Assembly (NCBI GenBank): GCA_902791085.1
Contig: CADAUN010000032.1
Location: 1 to 10,489, forward strand
DNA from: an uncultured Erysipelotrichaceae bacterium
GTDB lineage: Bacteria > Bacillota_I > Bacilli_A > RFN20 > CAG-826
Direction: 5' to 3'
Length of the DNA: 10,489 nt
Part shown: positions 5,048 to 10,489 of the stretch, piece after piece
Numbering within the stretch: the stretch's first letter is position 1
Layout: each line of letters begins with the position of its first letter
Notes under the pieces: generated by a model
What the model was told of the DNA's origin: nothing
The model's database searches: none
Seen by the model: the letters and a program-made list of their open reading frames with translations, nothing else
Position numbers and translations under genes: made by a program

Positions 5048-6667
5048 ATGGAACAAGAAGTTAAAACTTGGGTTGCCATCGGCGACTCATTCACATTTTT
5101 AGACGGCGATCCGACGACTGCCCGCGGCGGATTCCAAAAAGGTTATCTCGGGCATACCCTCGAAAAATTGAAATTCCCAGTTCATCTGATCCACTTCGGC
5201 ATTGATGGCGGAGTCACCGGCAATTTCTTTGATCTCACCATCCCTTATGGAGATTTTTATAGCATTTTGTTAGGAACGAATGACTGGCATTGCGCTTTAT
5301 ATCCAGCAGGAACGCGGGAAGATTTCGATGCCACTAATCTTTCTACTTACGTTGGCCATATTGCTCTTTTGATCCAACACATTCGTCAGGTAAATCCGAA
5401 TGCATGGATATTCGTGTTAAATCCGGTGGAACGAGCGCCTTTCGTTTATCGCCTAGACCACACGAACAACGCCCCCGATTCTTTGCATCCTCGAAAATAC
5501 GGGCTGTTAGAAGATTTTGCGAATGCCATTGTGGAAAGCGTGCATGGCGAAAAAATCCAAGTGGTGGACATCCATCGCCGTTCGGGTATTTTGCCGACCA
5601 ATTGTGTGCATTTCATGCAAATCAACGGAGAAAGGCTTCCTTTTCCGCTTTATTCTTTGCATTCGTATGATCCTAAAAAAGATACGGATCCTTATCCATC
5701 AGAAGCGACATATTATACATTCGACGGCTTGCATCCAAGTGACTTAGGCGCCGAAGCCATCGCTCTTCCTTTGTCCCAAGCGCTTAACCATGTGTTCTCT
5801 TTGAATTCAGAGGACAACGGCCATCATTTTGAAAACGGCCATTATGAAGGAGAACGTGCTTTATTTCAAACCAAAGATGCCACTTTGGAGAACGTATTGT
5901 TTGACAATGGCGAATCTCCGTTAAAAGAAAGCCAAGACTTAACTCTTGATCATTGCACCTTTGGATGGAAATACCCGTTATGGTATGGCAAACGTTTTTA
6001 TGTCACTAACTCTCATTGGCTAGAAATGGCGAGAGCAGGAGTGTGGTACACCGACGACGCTTCTTTTATGCATTGCCAAATTGACGCGCCTAAAAATTTT
6101 CGAAAATGCCATCGGTTACGATTAGAGAATTGCGACCTTCCGAATGCGGAAGAGACTTTGTGGTGGAATGAAGATGTTTATGGAGAGAACCTCAAGGCCA
6201 AGGGCAATTATTTTGGCATGGGATCAAAACGTGTGATCATGCGTCAATTGGTCTTAGACGGCAATTATGCCTTTGACGGCGCCTCGGAACTCTATTTCAA
6301 GGATTGCGTTTTGCATACCAAAGATGCTTTCTGGAATTGCCACCACGTCGTTCTTGATCATTGCGTTGTCGAAGGGGAATATTTCGGCTGGAATAGCGAA
6401 GATGTTACTTTGATTGATTGTGAGATTCATTCCCATCAAGGTTTTTGCTATATGAAGGGAATCAAACTGATCCGCACCAAAGTCATCGACACGGATTTGT
6501 CTTTTGAGTATTGCACTGACATTGATGCCGATATCATTACGCCTGTCCTTTCGATCAAAAACCCCATTTCTGGGACCATTCGCCTTCCTTCGGTTGGCAC
6601 TTTGATTCGCGATGATCCTGCAATCGATCCTTCAAAAACGAATTTTATCTTTACCGAACATGATTAA
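5048..6667 (+). CDS. SGNH/GDSL hydrolase fused to a DUF3737 right-handed beta-helix-like domain
   Basis: A 539-residue two-domain protein without signal peptide or membrane segment, so probably cytoplasmic. Residues 5-255 are an SGNH hydrolase: GDS block with nucleophile Ser14, block II glycine in GIDGG (51-55), GTND with Asn78, and Asp226-His229 in DGLHP. Family members are esterases or lipases acting on lipids, acetylated sugars or small acyl compounds. Residues about 262-525 match DUF3737: a run of roughly 20-residue coils with alternating hydrophobics and Cys/Asp turns (LDHC, LENC, FKDC, LIDC), including GEYFGW (443-448), a close form of the GEYLGW motif I associate with that family. This half looks like a beta-solenoid and has no known activity. 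DUF3737 proteins are usually seen as separate, shorter proteins of about 270-290 aa. The stop codon overlaps the start of the next gene, implying coupled expression. Substrate unknown. Confidence 0.87.
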   Translation: MEQEVKTWVAIGDSFTFLDGDPTTARGGFQKGYLGHTLEKLKFPVHLIHFGIDGGVTGNFFDLTIPYGDFYSILLGTNDWHCALYPAGTREDFDATNLSTYVGHIALLIQHIRQVNPNAWIFVLNPVERAPFVYRLDHTNNAPDSLHPRKYGLLEDFANAIVESVHGEKIQVVDIHRRSGILPTNCVHFMQINGERLPFPLYSLHSYDPKKDTDPYPSEATYYTFDGLHPSDLGAEAIALPLSQALNHVFSLNSEDNGHHFENGHYEGERALFQTKDATLENVLFDNGESPLKESQDLTLDHCTFGWKYPLWYGKRFYVTNSHWLEMARAGVWYTDDASFMHCQIDAPKNFRKCHRLRLENCDLPNAEETLWWNEDVYGENLKAKGNYFGMGSKRVIMRQLVLDGNYAFDGASELYFKDCVLHTKDAFWNCHHVVLDHCVVEGEYFGWNSEDVTLIDCEIHSHQGFCYMKGIKLIRTKVIDTDLSFEYCTDIDADIITPVLSIKNPISGTIRLPSVGTLIRDDPAIDPSKTNFIFTEHD

Positions 6668-7850
6668 CGCCGATTATTTTGACCAAGTGATAGATCGTCG
6701 ACATAGCGGCAGCATCAAATGGGATTGCGGTCCGAATGAATTGCCGATGTGGGTGGCAGATATGGATTTTGCGGTAGCCCCGTGCTTGCAAAAAACATTG
6801 CAGAATCGGATTGCTCACCCGATTTTTGGGTATACGGAGCCAAATGAAGCTTGGAAAATGGCTTTCCATGATTTTATGATGCGCCGCCATCAAGTGGATT
6901 TTTCTTTGGATTGGTCTATTTTTTCGACCGGTGTGATCCCGTCGATGTCTTCTAGCGTGCGCGCGTTTAGTGAAATTGGTGATGAAGTGGTGACGTTGAC
7001 CCCGGTTTATCCGGTTTTCTTCCATTCCATCACGAACAATCATCGTATCCAGGTGAATGTCCCGATGATTTATGATCATAAGGGCTATTCCATAGATTTT
7101 GCTGCGTTAGAAAAAGCTTTTGCCTCACCAAGAGCAAAACTTTTCTTGTTATGTAACCCAGCCAATCCCATCAGCCGCATTTGGACAAAAGAGGAATTAA
7201 TACGAATTGCTACTTTGGCGAAACGATATTCGGTTTTGGTCTTTGCCGATGAAGTGCATGGCGAAATCGTTTCTCCTGATGCCTCTTATGTTCCTTTTCT
7301 TTCCGTTTCTCCCGAGGCAAGGGAAGTTGGCATTATGGCTACTGCCGTCACCAAAGCGTTTAATGTGGCCGGAATTCCAGGTTCGATTGCTGTCGTTCCT
7401 AATCCCATGTTAAGAGAACGGTTAGCAACCCAATTAAATACCGACGAATGTGGGGAACCAAATGTCTTTTCCATTCCGCTTGCCATTTCGGCCTGGAGAG
7501 ACGGAGAAGAATGGTTAGACGCGATGAGAGAATATGTCTTTCGTAATCGGAAATCCGTAGAAACTTTTCTCTCATCTTATCTCCCTGAATTGACCTTAGT
7601 CCCAGGGAAAGCCACTTATTTGTTATGGGTAGACATTTCTAACATTGCCAAAAATTCTGCGTCCTTTTGTTCTTTCTTACGCGAAAAAACAGGTCTATGG
7701 ATTACGCCAGGATCTGAATATAGAGAAGATGGCGAAGGATTTGTTCGTATTAACGTTGCCTGTCCTAAAAGCCGCCTCGAAGACGGATTAAAGCGACTCT
7801 ATCAAGGCGTTTTGCTTTGGAAACAACGGGAGTCTGCCGTTCTTAAATAA
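6660..7850 (+). CDS. MalY/PatB-type PLP-dependent aminotransferase fold enzyme (putative cystathionine beta-lyase)
   Basis: A 396-residue fold-type I PLP enzyme. The opening FDQVIDRRHSGSIKWD and LPMWVADMDF are typical of the MalY/PatB group, which cleave C-S bonds of cystathionine or cysteine to give pyruvate, ammonia and a thiol. PLP-site residues visible are Asn169 (NPANP), Asp197 and His200 in ADEVHGEI, Schiff-base Lys232 in AVTKAFN, and carboxylate-binding Arg363 in FVRINV. Two positions differ from the usual pattern: NPHNP is NPANP here, and the SKTFN block reads TKAFN, so substrate or rate may differ. The ATG at 6660 overlaps the upstream stop by 8 bp and has no Shine-Dalgarno sequence, so translation is probably coupled. 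The frame is open to an ATG at 6612, but family similarity begins at MINADYFD. An E. coli homologue, MalY, also represses MalT; no malT-like gene is visible here. Confidence 0.88.
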   Translation: MINADYFDQVIDRRHSGSIKWDCGPNELPMWVADMDFAVAPCLQKTLQNRIAHPIFGYTEPNEAWKMAFHDFMMRRHQVDFSLDWSIFSTGVIPSMSSSVRAFSEIGDEVVTLTPVYPVFFHSITNNHRIQVNVPMIYDHKGYSIDFAALEKAFASPRAKLFLLCNPANPISRIWTKEELIRIATLAKRYSVLVFADEVHGEIVSPDASYVPFLSVSPEAREVGIMATAVTKAFNVAGIPGSIAVVPNPMLRERLATQLNTDECGEPNVFSIPLAISAWRDGEEWLDAMREYVFRNRKSVETFLSSYLPELTLVPGKATYLLWVDISNIAKNSASFCSFLREKTGLWITPGSEYREDGEGFVRINVACPKSRLEDGLKRLYQGVLLWKQRESAVLK

Positions 7851-7995
7851 TGGTTACAAGAACTAACGTTCATTCTTTTTTGCCTGTTTCTTTTTGCTTT
7901 TCTTTCTCAATAAAACGCTTTCATTAACGATAGCAGTAAGAAACTTTTACACTATAAATAGTTAGAAATGACTTCCTAAGGAAAAAAAGAACCGT
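7851..7995 (+). promoter_or_regulatory. feoA upstream region: -10 box within a short dyad
   Basis: A pyrimidine-rich, AT-rich 145-bp gap. TATAAA (7953-7958) is the best -10 box and lies inside the dyad ACTAT-AA-ATAGT (7951-7962), a position where an iron-responsive repressor could block transcription; it is not a recognisable Fur or DtxR consensus. No good -35 is seen. AAGGA (7978-7982) lies 13 bases before the feoA ATG, longer than ideal for a ribosome binding site. I see no convincing terminator after the preceding gene. Confidence 0.35.
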
Positions 7996-8307
7996 ATGTC
8001 AGAACCAGACGAAACCAAGCACCGACAAAATCTAAAACCAGGAGACTATGGTCATCTCTCCGATTTAAAGAAAGGCCAACGCGCCATCGTTTTGGATTTC
8101 CATAACAACAACGCGGCGTTGCGCCGCCACTTGTTGGATATGGGCATCACAAAAGGAGTGGTGATTGAGGTCAAGAAAATCGCTCCTTTTGGCGATCCGG
8201 TCGATATTTCACTAAGAGGATACGAATTAGCGATGCGAGTCGAAGAAATGAAGGGGATCGACATCCAGGTTCTGCCAGAAAACGAAGCAAAAACGAAACA
8301 CGTATGA
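7996..8307 (+). CDS. feoA: Ferrous iron transport protein A (SH3-like)
   Basis: A 103-residue cytoplasmic protein with the FeoA fold: an SH3-like beta barrel that binds FeoB and supports its activity. The diagnostic stretch is ALRRHLLDMGITKGVVIEV, followed by GDPVDISLRGYELAMRVEE (residues about 48-90). The N-terminal 25 residues are polar and less conserved; the length is a little above the usual 75-90 aa because of this extension. Its stop overlaps the feoB start by 4 bp (ATGA), so the two are one transcript with coupled translation. The first gene of the operon. Confidence 0.93.
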   Translation: MSEPDETKHRQNLKPGDYGHLSDLKKGQRAIVLDFHNNNAALRRHLLDMGITKGVVIEVKKIAPFGDPVDISLRGYELAMRVEEMKGIDIQVLPENEAKTKHV

Positions 8308-10400
8308 AAATTGGTCTAATTGGCAATCAAAACGCAGGAAAAACAACCCTGTTTAATGCGTTAACAGGCATGAATGCCACCATTGGGAATTGGCCTGGAG
8401 TAACCATTGAACGCAAAGAAGGCTATATCAAAGGGAACAAAGATCTTTTGTTGGTCGATACCCCTGGGGTCTATTCGCTTTCTCCTTATACCGCGGAAGA
8501 AAAAGTGACGCGGCAATTTTGTTTGGAGCAACATCCTGATCTGATCATTAATATTGTCGATGCCACGGCATTGGAACGTTCGTTATATTTAACCACTCAG
8601 TTAGCGGAACTTGACTGTGATGTGATTGTCGCCCTCAATATGGCTGACATTTTGGAAAAGAACGGCATCACGTTAGTCGAGAAAAAATTAGAAGAAATGC
8701 TTGGCTTAACTGTGATTCGTATCTCGGCAAAAACCGGACAAGGCATCCCTTCTTTGGTAGACGCCATTCAAAAGAAAACCTATCGAAAAAATCCGCATCT
8801 GAAGATTTATCCGGATGATATTCAAAAAGAAATCGATCACATTGCTTCCGATTTAAGAAAGGAATTAGAAGAAAGTCCCAATGCGATTTTTGGTGCCGTC
8901 AATGTATTCCAATCGGACCCTTATTATGTTGCCTTAAGCAACACATCCACCAAAAACGAAGTCAAAGCATTAGAGGAGAAATACGGCATGGACGCCGAGC
9001 AAATCATCGCCGATCAACGTTACCGTTTCGTGACTCGGTTAACGAGTGCTTGCGAAAGTCGCAAAGTGATGCCTGAATCATGGACCGATAAAATCGATCG
9101 CGTGGTGCTAAACCGCTGGCTATGTTTTCCGATTTTCTTGCTTGTCATGGCGTTAATGTATTTTATCTCTGTGGGTGTGGTTGGCTCTTTGACGAGCGAT
9201 TTCATTTCCGCTTTATTTAACGGCTCAGATTCCATTGAAGTCTTTTTTCATGAAGTCCCTTTTGCCATCAAAGGATTAGGGCCCCTCATTGGGGATGCCA
9301 TTTTGAATGCTGGAGGCTCTATGTGGACGGCGGATATGGTGTCAAACGGCATCATCGGCGGCATTTCGACTGTGCTTTCTTTTATTCCCCAATTGGTCAT
9401 GTTGTTTTTGTGCCTTTCGTTACTTGAAGGCAGTGGCTATATGTCACGCATCGCTTTCTTTTTAGATAAACTTTTTAAACGCTTTGGCCTTTCTGGCAAA
9501 AGCATCATTCCTTTTATTGTAGGAACGGGTTGTTCGGTGCCAGGCGTTATGACGGCTAGAACGGTAGAAGACCCGAAAGAAAAAGAAATGACCATCATGT
9601 TGACCCCCTTTATTCCGTGCAATGCCAAATTGCCGGTCATGTCCTTGTTAGCCAGCGTGATTTTCCCGAATTATGGTTGGGTGATTTCTTTTGTTTGTTA
9701 TTTGATGGCCATCGCCATCATCTTGTTGACTTCCCTATTGCTTAAGAAAGTCTTTTTCAAAGGCAATAACGATTCTTTTATTTCTGAACTTCCGAGCTAT
9801 AAGATGCCAAGCGCCTATTATGCGTTCCGTGACGTAGAAGATAAAACCTTAGATTTCTTAGAACGGGCAGGCACAACCATCTTTTTATGCACTTTCTTAG
9901 TCTGGCTTTTTACCCGCTTCACCTGGACTTGGCAATATGTTGGTCCTAGCGATTATACCGATATGAGTACGGCAGACATTGGCTCTAGCATGCTAGCAAG
10001 TGTAGGCAAAGTACTGGCATATCTTTTCATTCCTGCCTGGGGTGGCCATTATTCCTGGGGTCTTACGGTTTCGGCCTTACAAGGGCTTATAGCCAAGGAG
10101 CAGGTCGTCTCTTCGTTAGCTGTTATTGCTGGAGATAATGTCTTGGCATTAAACGGACCTTTTGGCTTCTTGGCAGACGGAAGTGCAGGAGCACCATGGA
10201 TTGCTTTCTCATTTTTGGCTTTTAATTTGTTCTCTATTCCTTGCGTTTCCGCTGTTTCTGCCATGCGAAGGGAACTCGGTTCCATCAAAAAATTATGCTT
10301 TGCCATGGGGATGGAATTAGCCTGGGCCTATCTCATATCCTCTGTCTTTGGGATTGTTGGATGGGGGCTTAATGGTTTTGCCGGAGTGATGGGATTATGA
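8304..10400 (+). CDS. feoB: Ferrous iron transporter B, GTP-dependent
   Basis: A 698-residue inner-membrane Fe(II) importer of full family length. The N-terminal G domain is complete: G1 GNQNAGKTT (7-15), G2 Thr34 within NWPGVT, G3 DTPG (52-55), G4 NMAD (112-115), G5 SAK (141-143). A helical GDI-like region follows (to about residue 260). The membrane part starts near residue 270 and has two gate motifs: VGTGCSVPG (Cys410) with PFIPCNAKLP (Cys439), and the C-terminal gate with LIAKEQVVSS. No Shine-Dalgarno sequence precedes the start; translation is probably coupled to feoA through the ATGA overlap. Another ATGA overlap at the stop starts a third gene. A 59-bp piece (9718-9776) recurs exactly at 10431-10489. 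Confidence 0.97.
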   Translation: MKIGLIGNQNAGKTTLFNALTGMNATIGNWPGVTIERKEGYIKGNKDLLLVDTPGVYSLSPYTAEEKVTRQFCLEQHPDLIINIVDATALERSLYLTTQLAELDCDVIVALNMADILEKNGITLVEKKLEEMLGLTVIRISAKTGQGIPSLVDAIQKKTYRKNPHLKIYPDDIQKEIDHIASDLRKELEESPNAIFGAVNVFQSDPYYVALSNTSTKNEVKALEEKYGMDAEQIIADQRYRFVTRLTSACESRKVMPESWTDKIDRVVLNRWLCFPIFLLVMALMYFISVGVVGSLTSDFISALFNGSDSIEVFFHEVPFAIKGLGPLIGDAILNAGGSMWTADMVSNGIIGGISTVLSFIPQLVMLFLCLSLLEGSGYMSRIAFFLDKLFKRFGLSGKSIIPFIVGTGCSVPGVMTARTVEDPKEKEMTIMLTPFIPCNAKLPVMSLLASVIFPNYGWVISFVCYLMAIAIILLTSLLLKKVFFKGNNDSFISELPSYKMPSAYYAFRDVEDKTLDFLERAGTTIFLCTFLVWLFTRFTWTWQYVGPSDYTDMSTADIGSSMLASVGKVLAYLFIPAWGGHYSWGLTVSALQGLIAKEQVVSSLAVIAGDNVLALNGPFGFLADGSAGAPWIAFSFLAFNLFSIPCVSAVSAMRRELGSIKKLCFAMGMELAWAYLISSVFGIVGWGLNGFAGVMGL
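9718..9776 (+). repeat. Internal feoB segment duplicated at window end (copy 1)
   Basis: Encodes the end of a transmembrane helix and the following loop (ILLTSLLLKKVFFKGNNDS) of FeoB, in its expected place. Identical over 59 bases to 10431-10489. Confidence 0.9.
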
Positions 10401-10489
10401 ATTGGGTAGATGCGTTGACCTTAGTGATTGTCATCTTGTTGACTTCCCTATTGCTTAAGAAAGTCTTTTTCAAAGGCAATAACGATTCT
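10397..10489 (+). CDS. Third feo-operon gene, N-terminus of a small membrane protein (cut by window end; last 59 bp suspect)
   Basis: Starts at the ATG of an ATGA overlap with the feoB stop. The reliable part reads MNWVDALTLVIV, which resembles the start of the short FeoB-associated Cys-rich membrane proteins often encoded right after feoB in Firmicutes (an N-terminal transmembrane helix, then a Lys/Cys-rich tail). From base 10431 onward the sequence is identical to an internal part of feoB (TSLLLKKVFFKGNNDS in the same frame), so the visible C-terminal part is probably not the true gene. No cysteine-rich tail can be seen before the window ends. Identity rests on position and the first dozen residues only. 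Confidence 0.45.
   Translation, partial: MNWVDALTLVIVILLTSLLLKKVFFKGNNDS
10431..10489 (+). repeat. Exact 59-bp copy of an internal feoB segment, ending at the window edge (copy 2)
   Basis: Identical base for base to 9718-9776 (offset 713) right up to the last base of the window; identity stops sharply on the left (10430 G against 9717 A). A perfect match over coding and wobble positions with no divergence suggests either a very recent duplication or, more likely, a false join at a contig end. Confidence 0.9.

Noticed and set aside
6660..7850. MalY-type regulation of malQ (as E. coli MalY represses MalT)
   Set aside because: No MalT-like activator or shared operon is present and malQ is on the other strand 5 kb away; family membership alone does not support it.
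7854..7885. GTTAC...GTTAG/TAAC-type hairpin followed by T run as terminator of the PLP enzyme gene
   Set aside because: The stem is only about 4 bp and the T run lies too far from it.

Overview
The window looks like the chromosome (or a metagenomic contig) of a low-to-mid GC Gram-positive bacterium, probably an uncultured, gut-type member of the Bacilli/Erysipelotrichales part of the Firmicutes. The basis is a lipobox signal with an AAAGGAG ribosome binding site, a collagen-like GEKGDKGD lipoprotein, a DUF3737 protein, feoAB followed by a small membrane protein gene, AT-rich intergenic DNA and standard-code proteins. This placement is inferred from style; there is no rRNA or other marker.

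Layout: (1) 1-1770, minus strand: the N-terminus of a TetR-type regulator, then malQ (4-alpha-glucanotransferase). (2) 1771-2203: a 433-bp gap holding a striking nested palindrome (1864-2084), a GC-rich 116-bp core inside an AT-rich outer stem, with the right arm duplicated in tandem. (3) 2204-2626, plus: a 140-aa HD-domain protein related to (p)ppGpp hydrolases. (4) 2804-4831, minus: a 675-aa collagen-like lipoprotein with a clear intrinsic terminator. (5) 5048-7850, plus: a two-gene operon, an SGNH hydrolase fused to DUF3737, overlapping by 8 bp with a MalY/PatB-type PLP enzyme. (6) 7996-10489, plus: feoA, feoB and the start of a third small membrane protein gene, each overlapping the next by 4 bp. 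This is a ferrous iron uptake operon.

The main points of interest are the unexplained nested palindrome at 1864-2106; the SGNH-DUF3737 fusion; -10 boxes sitting 6-8 nt before start codons (TetR, malQ, SGNH-DUF3737), which suggests leaderless mRNAs; the repeat architecture of the collagen-like lipoprotein; and a perfect 59-bp copy of an internal feoB segment at the very end of the window, more likely an assembly artefact than biology.

Apart from the operons, the genes do not form one obvious pathway. malQ belongs to maltodextrin/glycogen use, feoAB to Fe(II) import, the HD protein perhaps to alarmone turnover, and the lipoprotein to the cell surface. I found no CRISPR array, tRNA, rRNA, transposase or defence system.
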